From positions 70,065,213-70,129,212 of the forward strand of contig NC_092044.1 of NCBI RefSeq assembly GCF_003086295.3: 64,000 nucleotides of DNA, in the 5' to 3' direction. Every line of letters starts with the position of its first letter. Position 1 is the stretch's first letter. The translations under genes and the position numbers were made by a program. Shown here piece after piece: positions 1-7,917 of the stretch. The stretch comes from Arachis hypogaea (taxonomy: Eukaryota; Streptophyta; Magnoliopsida; Fabales; Fabaceae). Under the pieces are notes generated by a model that saw only the letters and a program-made list of their open reading frames with translations, was not told where the DNA came from and ran no database searches.

Positions 1-564
1 ATTGTGACGAGCTTCAAACTCGCGATTGTTGGGCGTGATGTCAAACGCAAAAGAATCAAGGGATTCTATTCCAACATGATCGAGAACCGATAGATGATTA
101 GCCATGCCGTGATAGAGCATTTGGACCTTTTTCACTGAGAGGATGGGATGTAGCCATTGACAACGGTGATGCCCTAGATACAGCTTGCCATGGAAAGGAA
201 TAAGAAGGATTGAAGGAAGACAGTAGGAAAGCAGAGATCCAACAGGGACAAGCACCTCCACACACTTATCTGAAATTCCCACCATTGAATTACATGAGTA
301 ACTCTATCTTTATTTTCTGTTTTATTTATTATTCAAAAACTCTATAACATTTACTATCCGCCTAACTGAGATTTACAAGATGACCATAGCTTGCTTCATA
401 CCAACAATCTCCGTGGGATCGACCCTTACTCACGTAAGGTATTACTTGGATGACCCAGTGCACTTGCTCGTTAGTTGTGCGGAGTTGTGACTAAGTGTGA
501 TTCACGTTTGAGAGCGCTACCATGTTTTTGGCGCCATTGTTGATGATCACAATTTCATGCACCA
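1..564 (+). mobile_element. 5' LTR of A1 (3' third only)
   Basis: Matches 8954-9520 of the A1 3' LTR nearly end to end and stops at GTGCACCA just before the PBS. It holds the U5 module shared by most LTRs here (about 407-470, GGGATCGACCC through GTGCACTTGC). Confidence 0.9.
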
Positions 565-570
565 AGTTTT

Positions 571-588
571 TGGCGCCGTTGCCAGTGA
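571..588 (+). other. Primer-binding site, tRNA-Asp type (A1)
   Basis: TGGCGCCGTTGCCAGTGA, six bases after the LTR end. It is complementary to the plant tRNA-Asp 3' end (expected TGGCGCCGTTGCCGGGGA) with two mismatches. tRNA-Asp priming is typical of Athila-type Ty3 elements. Confidence 0.85.
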
Positions 589-2427
589 TTGTTCGAGTTT
601 GGACAACTGACGGTTCATCTTGTTGCTCAGATTAGGTAATTTTCTTTTTGTTTTGTTTTCAAAAATTTTTCAAAAAAAATTATCCCTATTTTCGAAAAAA
701 AAGATTTTGAAAATAAATCATTCTATGGCTTCAGAATTTTTAAGAATGGATTCTAGAGTTTCATGAAGCATGTTGAAGCCTGGCTGGTTGTAAAGCCATA
801 TCCAAATTCTTTTGGACTAAGGCTTCAACTAATCACCACAATGCATGTAATTCCATCCTAAAGCTGGCTGGCTATGAAGCCATGTCTAACCCTTGGATTG
901 GAGCTTTAGGCTAACATTGAAAGATTCCTGGAATTTTTATTAAAAATTTTGAATTTCTTGTTTTCTTTTTCCTATATGTTTTTCCGAAAAAAATCAAAAG
1001 AAAATACAAAAGAAATCATAAAATCAAAAATACTAATAATATTTTGTGATTCTTGTTTGAGTCTTGGGTCATGTTTTAAGTTTGGTGTCAATTGCATGCT
1101 TTAAAAATATTTCTTGCATTCTTCGAAAATTCATGCATTCATAGTGTTTTTCATGATCTTCAAGTTGTTCTTGGTAAGTCTTCTTGTTTGATCTTGATGT
1201 TTTCTTGTTTTGTGTCTTTTATTGTTTTTCATGTGCACCTTTGCATTCATATTGTCTAAGCATTAAAGATTTCTAAGTTTGGTGTCTTGCATGTTTTCTT
1301 TGCATCAAAAATTTTTCAAAAATATGTTCTTGATGTTTATCATGATCTTCAAGGTGTTCTTGGTGTTCATCTTGACATTCATAGTGTTCTTGCATGCATC
1401 ATTGGTTTTGATCTAAAATTTTCATATTTTGGGTCATATTTGTGTTTTTCTCTCTCATCATTAAAAATTCCAAAATAAAAAAATATCTTTTCCTTTTCTC
1501 TCTCAACATTTCAAAAATTTGGGTTGACTTAGTCAACAATTTTTAAAATTAGTGGTTTCTTGTAAGTCAAGTCAAATTTTCAAATTCTAAAAATCTTATC
1601 TTATTAAAACTTTTTCAAAAATCAAATCTTTTTCATTTTTTATTTAATTTTCAAAAATTTAATGTTTTAAAATATTTTTCAAAAATCTTTTTCTTAGTTT
1701 TATCTTTATTTTCAAAAATTATGCTAACAATTAATATGATTGATTCAAAAATTTGAAGTTTGTTACTTTCTTGTTAAGAAAGGTTCAATATTTAAATTCT
1801 AGAATTATATCTTTTAGTTTCTTGTTAGTTAAGTAATTAATTTTAATTTTAAAAATTAAATCTTTTCTAACCATATCTTTTTAATCATATCTTTTCATTT
1901 TATCTTTTATATCATATTTTTTTCAAAATTTTATCTTTTTTCAAAAATTTGATTTTAAAATATCTTTTCTAACTTCTTATCTTCTTATCTTCTTATCTTT
2001 TCAAATTTGATTTTCAAATCTTTTTCTAACTAATTAACTTTTTGTTTGTTTCTTATCTTTTTCAAAACCACCTAACAACTTTTCTCTCTCTAATTTTCGA
2101 AAATACCTCCCTCTTTTTCAAAAATTCTTTCTTTAATTAATTAATTGTTTTGAATTTTAATTTTAATTTTATTTCTTATCTTTATTTTTCGAAAATCATT
2201 TAACTCCTTTTTAAAATTTATTTTCAAAAATTTCTCCCTCTCTCATATTATTCTATTTATTCATTCATTTACTAACACTTCTCTTCATCTCAAATCACTG
2301 CCCTTATCCTCACCCTTGTGTTTGGATTCTCCTTTCTTTATCCCCTTTCTTCTTCTACTAATAATAAGGAACCTCTTTACTGTGACATAGAGGATCCCTC
2401 TTCTTTTTCTGTTCTCTTCTCTTTCAT
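589..2427 (+). other. Non-coding T-rich leader of A1
   Basis: About 1.8 kb of AT-rich sequence, dominated by short repeats of TTTTCAAAAATT, TCGAAAATT and TATCTTTT type, and a block repeating GTGTTCTTG/CATGATCTTCAAG around 1140-1400. AAGTTTGGTGT occurs at about 1078 and 1274. No supportable gene; small open frames such as 1287-1478 are low-complexity. The same leader precedes gag in A2 and A3. Confidence 0.75.
772..910 (+). other. Two consecutive stem-loops in the A1 leader
   Basis: Stem 1 pairs GTTGAAGCC (772-780) with GGCTTCAAC (821-829). Stem 2 pairs CCTAAAGCT (857-865) with AGCTTTAGG (902-910). Each loop holds a GGCTGG...AAGCCAT segment. Stem 2 is retained in A2 (22087-22140) and A3 (55476-55529); stem 1 is imperfect there. 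A packaging or dimerisation role is possible, by position only. Confidence 0.6.
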
Positions 2428-4743
2428 ATGAGCAGGAACAAGGAAAAAGGCATTCTTGTTGAAGCTGATCCAGAACCTGAAAAGACTCTGAAGAGGAAAC
2501 TAAGGGAAGCTAAATTACAACGATCTAGAGACAACCTTGCTGAAATTTTCGAACAAGAAAAGGAGATGGCAGCCGAACCCAACAACAATAATTCAAGAAG
2601 GATGCTTGGTGATTATACTACACCTACTTCCAAGTTTGATGGAAGAAGCATCTCAATTCCTGCCATTGGAGCAAACAATTTTGAGTTGAAACCTCAACAA
2701 GTTGCTCTAATGTAACAGAACTGCAAGTTTCATGGACTTCCATCAAAAGATCCCTACCAGTTTTTAACTGAGTTCTTGCAGATCTGTGAGACTGTTAAGA
2801 CTAATGGAGTAGATCCTGAAGTCTACAAGCTCATGCTTTTCCCTTTTGCTGTAAGAGACAGAGCTAGAGCATGGTTGGACTCTCAACCTAAAGATAGCCT
2901 GGACTCTTGGGATAAGCTGGTCACGGCCTTCTTGGCTAAGTTCTTTCCTTCTCAAAAGCTGAGCAAGCTTAGAGTGGATGTTCATACCTTCAAACAAAAA
3001 GATGCTGAATCCCTCTATAAAGCTTGGGAAAGATACAAACAGATGACCAAAAGATGTCCTTCTGACATGTTTTCAGAATGGACCATGATAGATATATTCT
3101 ATTATGGTCTATCTAAGTTCTCTAAGATGTCATTGGACCATTCTGTAGGTGGATCCATTCACCTAAAGAAAACGCCTGCAGAAGCTCAATAACTTATTGA
3201 CATGGTTGCAAATAACCAGTTCATGTACACTTCTGAGAGGAATTCCGTGAATAATGTGACACCTCAAAGGAAGGGAGTTCTTGAAATTGATGCTCTGAAT
3301 GCCATTTTGGCTCAGAATAAAATGTTGACTCAGCAAGTCAACATGATTTCTCAAATTTTGAATGGATGGCCAAATGCATCCAACAGTACTAAAGAGGCAT
3401 CTTCTGAATAAGAAGCTTATGATCCTGAGAACCCTGCAATAGCAGAAGTAAATTATATGGGTGAACCTTATGGAAACACCTATAATTCATCATGGAGAAA
3501 TCATCCAAATTTCTCATGGAAGGATCAACAAAAGCCTCAACAAGGCTTTAATAATGGTGGAAGAAATAGGCTCAACAATATCAAGCCTTATCCATCATCT
3601 TCTCAGCAACAGACAGAGAATTATGAACAAAGTACCTCTAACTTAGCAAATTTAGTCTCTGATCTGTCTAAGGCCACTTTAAGTTTCATGAGTGAAACAA
3701 GGTCCTCCATTAGAAATCTGGAGGCACAAGTGGGCCAGTTGAGTAAGAAAATCACTGAAACTCCTCCTAGTACTCTCCCAAGCAATACTGAAGAAAATCC
3801 AAAAAGAGAGTGCAAGGCCATTGATATAATCAATATGGCCGAACCTAGAGAGGAAGGAGAGGACGAGAATCCCAATGAGGAAGACCTCATGGGACGTCTC
3901 TCAAGCAAGAAGGAGTTTCCTATTGAGGGCCTAAAGGAATCTGAGGCGCATATAGAGACCATAGAGATCCCATTAAACCTCCTTCTGCCATTCATGAGCT
4001 CTGAAGACTATTCTTCCTCTGAAGAGGATGAAGATGTAACTGAAGAGCAAGTTGCTCAATATCTAGGAGCCATCATGAAGCTGAATGCTAAGTTGTTTGG
4101 TAATGAGACTTGGGAAGGTGAACCTCCCTTGCTCATTAGTGAACTAGATACATGAGTTCAGCAAACTTTACCTCAAAAGAGACAAGATCCTGGCAAATTC
4201 TTAATACCTTGTACCTTAGGCACCATGACCTTTGACAAGGCTCTGTGTGACCTAGGGTCAGGCATAAATCTTATGCCACTCTTTGTAATGGAGAAACTGG
4301 GTATCATTGAGGTATAGCCTGCCATATTCTCAATGGCAGACAAGTCAGTAAGACAAGCTTATGGATTGGTAGAGGACGTGTTGGTAAAGGTTGAAGGCCT
4401 TTACATCCATGCTGATTTCATAATCTTAGACATTAGGAAGGAGGAGGATGAATGCATCATCCTTGGAAGACCTTTCCTAGCCACAGCAGGAGCTGTGATA
4501 GATTTTAACAGAGGAGAATTAGTCTTTCAATTGAATGGGGACTACCTTGTGTTTAAAGCTCAAGGACCTTCTTCTTTAACAATGGAGAGGAAGGATGAAA
4601 AGCTTTTCTCAGTATAGAGTCAAACAAAGTTCCCACAATCAAACTCTAAGTTTGATGTTGAGAGGCCACAGCCAAACTCTAAGTTTGGTATTGAATCCCC
4701 ACATCCAAACTCTAAGTTTGGTGTTGGGAGTCTACAACATTGA
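2428..4743 (+). pseudogene. gag-protease of A1, broken by six nonsense codons
   Basis: A continuous frame of 772 codons from the ATG at 2428 (MSRNKEKGILVE) to a stop at 4741-4743, with in-frame stops at 2713, 3190, 3409, 4153, about 4315 and 4615 and no frameshift. The first half is an Athila/Tat-type Gag: ARAWLDSQPKDSLDSWDKL, FLAKFFP, then ESLYKAWERYKQM and a region matching LDHSxGGSIHLKKTPAEA. A Q/N-rich stretch and an acidic segment follow. Near 4240-4300 is a retropepsin-like motif CDLGSGINLMPL, and later IILGRPFLATAGAVIDF. The acidic active-site motif is DLGS in place of the usual DTGA/DSGA. The C-terminus carries hairpin-encoded NSKFG repeats. No RT/RNase H/integrase follows. Stops were assigned by comparison with A2 and A3. 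Dead gene, once encoding capsid and protease. Confidence 0.88.
4639..4721 (+). repeat. Three 33-bp repeats, each a short hairpin (A1 gag C-terminus)
   Basis: Palindromic cores at 4639-4655 (TCAAACT-CTA-AGTTTGA), 4672-4688 and 4705-4721 (CCAAACT-CTA-AGTTTGG). They encode NSKFG/D repeats and include AAGTTTGG, part of the motif that also lies just before the 3' LTR. Homologous triplets occur in A2 (25855-25937) and A3 (58757-58842). Confidence 0.8.
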
Positions 4744-4777
4744 CCTGATCACCTGTGAGGCTCCATGAGAGCCTACT

Positions 4778-4824
4778 GTCAAGCTATTGACATTAAAGAA
4801 GCGCTTATTGGGAGGCAACCCAAT
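4778..4824 (+). other. Conserved double hairpin after gag (A1)
   Basis: GTCAA-gcta-TTGAC at 4778-4791, then ATTGGG-aggcaa-CCCAAT at 4807-4824. The same two-hairpin block follows gag in A2, E1, G1 and A3. In autonomous relatives I would expect pol upstream of this point, so it may mark the 3' border of a pol deletion. Confidence 0.75.
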
Positions 4825-4964
4825 TTTTATTTATCTAATTTTATTTTCATTGTTCTTTTAAGTTTTATTAGGTTCATGATCATGCGGAGCCACAAAAAAA
4901 TATTAAAATTAAAAACAGAATCAAAAACAGCAGAAGAAAAATCACACCCTGGAGGAAGGACTTA

Positions 4965-5138
4965 CTGGCGTTTAAACGCCAGTAAGGAGCATCTGGCTGG
5001 CGTTCAACGCCAGAACAGAGCATGGATCTGGCGTTGAACGCCAGAAACAAGCATGGAACTGGCGTTCAATGCCAGAAACATGCTGCAGTTGGGCGTTGAA
5101 CGCCCAGAATATGCATCACCTCGGCGTTTAAACGCCAG
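4965..5138 (+). repeat. Palindrome array upstream of ORF2 (A1)
   Basis: Six palindromes spaced about 31 bp apart: CTGGCGTTTAAACGCCAG (4965-4982, perfect), CTGGCGTTCAACGCCAG (4997-5013), CTGGCGTTGAACGCCAG (5028-5044), then near-perfect versions at 5059-5075, 5091-5105 and 5122-5138. Spacers are ACAGAGCATGGAT-like. The A-family LTRs carry the same palindrome type in U3. Confidence 0.9.
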
Positions 5139-5198
5139 AATTGCATGCAAAGGCAGTTTACATGCCTAATTGGTGCAAGGATGTAAATCCTTGACGCC

Positions 5199-5677
5199 TC
5201 AGGATCTGTGGACCCCACAGGATCATCTCAGGATCTATGGACCCCACAGGATCCCCACCTACCATATTTTCCCTTCTTCTCAACATTCAGACTCTCTTTC
5301 CAATAAACACTCTTCTCCAAAACCCTTCACCAATCACCTCAATCTCTCTTCCCAATTACCCCCTTCACCACTCACATCCATCCACTCTTTCCCATAAATC
5401 CCACCTACCTTCAAAATTCAAAATTTCTTTCCCACCCAAACCCACCCTAAATAGCCAAACCTACTCCCTCTCCCCTCACTATATAAACCCCTCTATTCTC
5501 TTTAATTTTCACACAACACAAATCCCTCTCCTATACCTTGGCCGAATACACCTTTCTTCACTCTCCTCCATATTTTCTCTTCTTCTTTTCTTTTCTTTCT
5601 TCTCTTGCTCGAGGGCGAGCAATATTCTAAGTTTGGTGTGGTAAAAGCATAAGCTTTTTGTTTTTCCATTACCATTG
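5199..5677 (+). promoter_or_regulatory. Candidate internal promoter of ORF2 (A1)
   Basis: A tandem repeat at 5199-5254 contains two copies of AGGATCTRTGGACCCCACAG. A CT-rich stretch follows, then TATATAAAC at about 5480, a pyrimidine-rich leader and AAGTTTGGTGTGG just before the start codon. TATA to ATG is about 200 bp, as expected for a plant promoter with a 5' UTR. A2 has the same layout with TATATAAAA at 26756. Promoter function is inferred from position. Confidence 0.5.
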
Positions 5678-6832
5678 ATGGCACCTAAGGCCGGAGAAAC
5701 CTTTAGAAAAGGGAAAGGGAAGACAAAAGCTTCCACCTCCGAGTCATGGGAGATGGAGAGATTCATCTCCAAAGCCCATCAAGACCACTTCTATGATGTT
5801 GTGGCTAAGAAGAAGGTGATCCCTGAGGTCCCTTTCAAGCTCAAGAAAAGTGAGTTTTCGGAGATCCGACATGAGATTCAAAGAAGAAGTTGGGAAGTTC
5901 TGACCAACCCCATTCAACAAGTTGGAATCTTGATGGTTCAAGAGTTCTATGCCAATGCATGGATCACTAGGAACCATGATCAAAGTATGAACCCAAATCC
6001 AAAGAACTATCTTACAATGTTTCAGGGGAAATACTTAGATTTTAGTCCGAAAAATGTGAGGTTGGCATTCAACTTGCCCATGATGCAAGGAGATGCACAC
6101 CCCTACACAAGAAGGGTCAACTTTAATCAAAGGTTGGACCAAGTCCTTAGGGACATATGTGTTGAAGGAGCCCAATGGAAAAGAGACTCCAAAGGCAAGC
6201 CAGTTCAATTAAGAAGACTGGACCTCAAGCTTGTGGCTAGAGGATGGTTGGAGTTCATCCAACGCTCCATCATCCCCACTAGCAACCGATCTGAAGTTCC
6301 TGTGGATCGGGCCATCATGATTCATAGCATCATGAATGGAGAGAAAGTAGAAGTTCATGAAGTCATCTCCCTTGAATTCTACAAAATAGCCAAAAAGCCC
6401 TCTACCTTGGCAAGGCTAGCTTTTCCTCATCTTATTTGCCATCTATGTTACTCAGCTAGAGTCATCATAGAAGGAGACATCCCCATTGAGGAGGACAAGC
6501 CCATCACTAAGAAAAGGATGGAGCAAACAAAAGAGCCCACTCATGGAACCCAAGAGACGCATGAGGAAGCTCATCACCAAGAAATCCTGGAGATGCCTCA
6601 AGGGATGCACTTTCCTCCCAACAACTATTGGGAACAACTCAACACTTCTCTTGAAGATTTGAGTTACAATATGGATCAATTAAGGGTGAAACATCAAGAG
6701 CACTCCATCATTCTCCATGAAATTAGAGAAGATCAAAGAGCAATGAGGGAGGAGCAACAAAGGCAAGGAAGAGACATAGAAGAACTCAAGGACATCATTG
6801 GTTCTTCAAGAAGAAAGCGCCACCATCACTAA
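5678..6832 (+). CDS. ORF2 of A1: putative plant transposon protein-like, intact (384 aa)
   Basis: The only long intact reading frame in the window. I start at the ATG at 5678 (MAPKAGET); a TTG precedes it. The N-terminus is basic and serine-rich (about residues 1-25). A central domain (about 40-275) contains LMVQEFYANAWI, GKYLDFSPKNVRLAFNLP, LDLKLVARGWLEFIQRSIIP, VDRAIMIHSIMNG and LARLAFPHLICHLC. This resembles the 'putative plant transposon protein' domain (Pfam Transposase_32/PF20167, from memory) found near plant Ty3 elements; its biochemical role is unknown to me. The C-terminal 100 residues are charged and probably coiled-coil (LEDLSYNMDQLR through QGRDIEELKDI), ending in RRKRHHH. It lies in sense orientation between gag and the 3' LTR, where Athila elements carry an env-like ORF, but I see no signal peptide or membrane segment. 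Expression is unknown. Confidence 0.72.
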   Translation: MAPKAGETFRKGKGKTKASTSESWEMERFISKAHQDHFYDVVAKKKVIPEVPFKLKKSEFSEIRHEIQRRSWEVLTNPIQQVGILMVQEFYANAWITRNHDQSMNPNPKNYLTMFQGKYLDFSPKNVRLAFNLPMMQGDAHPYTRRVNFNQRLDQVLRDICVEGAQWKRDSKGKPVQLRRLDLKLVARGWLEFIQRSIIPTSNRSEVPVDRAIMIHSIMNGEKVEVHEVISLEFYKIAKKPSTLARLAFPHLICHLCYSARVIIEGDIPIEEDKPITKKRMEQTKEPTHGTQETHEEAHHQEILEMPQGMHFPPNNYWEQLNTSLEDLSYNMDQLRVKHQEHSIILHEIREDQRAMREEQQRQGRDIEELKDIIGSSRRKRHHH

Positions 6833-7254
6833 GGTGGATTCATTCCTTGTTCTTATTTTTCTGTTTTTCGGTTTTTATGCTTATTATGTCATCTATATTT
6901 GTGTCTCTGTTACATGATCATTAGTATTTAGTAACTATGTCTTAAGGCCATAAATAATTCTATGAATCCTTCACCTCTCTTGAATGAAAAATGTTTCTAA
7001 ATTCAAAAGAATAAGAAGTACATGAATTTTGAAATTATCCTTGAATTTAGTTTAATTATATTGATGTGGTGACAATACTTTTTGTCTTCTGAATGAATGC
7101 TTGAATAGTGCATAATTTTGATCTTGTTGTTTATGAATGTTAGAAGTGTTGGCTCTTGAAAGAATGATGAACAAAGAGAAATGCTATTGATAATCTGAAA
7201 AATCATGAAATTGATTCTTGAAGCAAGAAAAAGCAGTGAAAAAGCAAAAGCTTG

Positions 7255-7293
<39 letters not shown>

Positions 7294-7899
7294 AAAACCA
7301 ATATCCCTTAAAACCAAAAGGCAAGGGTAAAAAGGATCCAAGGCTTTGAGCATCAATGGATAGGAGGGCCCAAGGAAATAAAATCCAGGCCTAAGCGGCT
7401 AAATCAAGCTATCCCTAACCATGTGCTTGTGGCATGCAGGTCCAAGTGAAAAGCTTGAGACTGAGTGGTTAAAGTCGTGATCCAAAGCAGAAAGAGTGTG
7501 CTTAAGAGCTCTGGACACCTCTAACTGGGGACTTTAGCAAAGCTGAGTCACAATCTGAAAAGGTTCACCCAGTCATGTGTCTGTGGCATTTATGTATCCG
7601 GTGGTAATACTAGAAAACAAAGTGCTTAGGACCACGACCAAGACTCATAAAAGTATTTGTGTTCAAGAATCAACAAACTTAACTAAGAGAATCAATAACA
7701 CTGTCTGAAATTCTAAGTTCCTAGATGCCAGTCATTCTAAACTTCAAAGGAAAAAGTGAGATGCCAAAACTGTTCAGAAGCAAAAAGCTACAAGTCCTGC
7801 TCATCTAATTAGAATTAATATTCATTGATATTTTGGGATTTATAGTATATTCTCTTATTTTTATCCTAATTTATTTTCAGTTGCTTGGGGACAAGCAAC
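6833..7899 (+). other. 3' untranslated block of A1
   Basis: No supportable gene. Contains GAAGCAAGAAAAAGCAGTG (about 7219-7240), the start of a purine tract that in this copy is replaced by a (TA)n run. About 500 bp follow (GCATCAATGGATAGGAGGG, CTTGAGACTGAGTGGTTAAA, GCTTAAGAGCTCTGG, TTTATGTATCCGGT) that recur in A2, A3, E1 and G1 although their LTRs differ. Confidence 0.65.
7258..7290. repeat. (TA)n microsatellite
   Basis: About 16 TA units at the place where A2 and A3 have a GAAAAAGAAAAAG purine tract. Confidence 0.95.
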
Positions 7900-7917
7900 A
7901 ATTTAAGTTTGGTGTTG
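7900..7917 (+). other. Plus-strand primer region before A1 3' LTR (atypical polypurine tract)
   Basis: AATTTAAGTTTGGTGTTG directly abuts the LTR. The position is that of a polypurine tract, but the sequence is pyrimidine-interrupted. Families B and D have a purine-rich GTGTGGGGAGG or GTGTGGGAAAA at the equivalent place. Confidence 0.6.

Noticed and set aside
4965..5138. CRISPR-like array (regular short repeats with spacers)
   Set aside because: Repeats are self-complementary and spacers are similar to one another, in plant retrotransposon DNA. Not CRISPR.
5678..6832. ORF2 as an envelope protein, by position in an Athila-like element
   Set aside because: No signal peptide, no transmembrane segment and no cysteine-rich ectodomain; the centre resembles the plant transposon protein domain instead.
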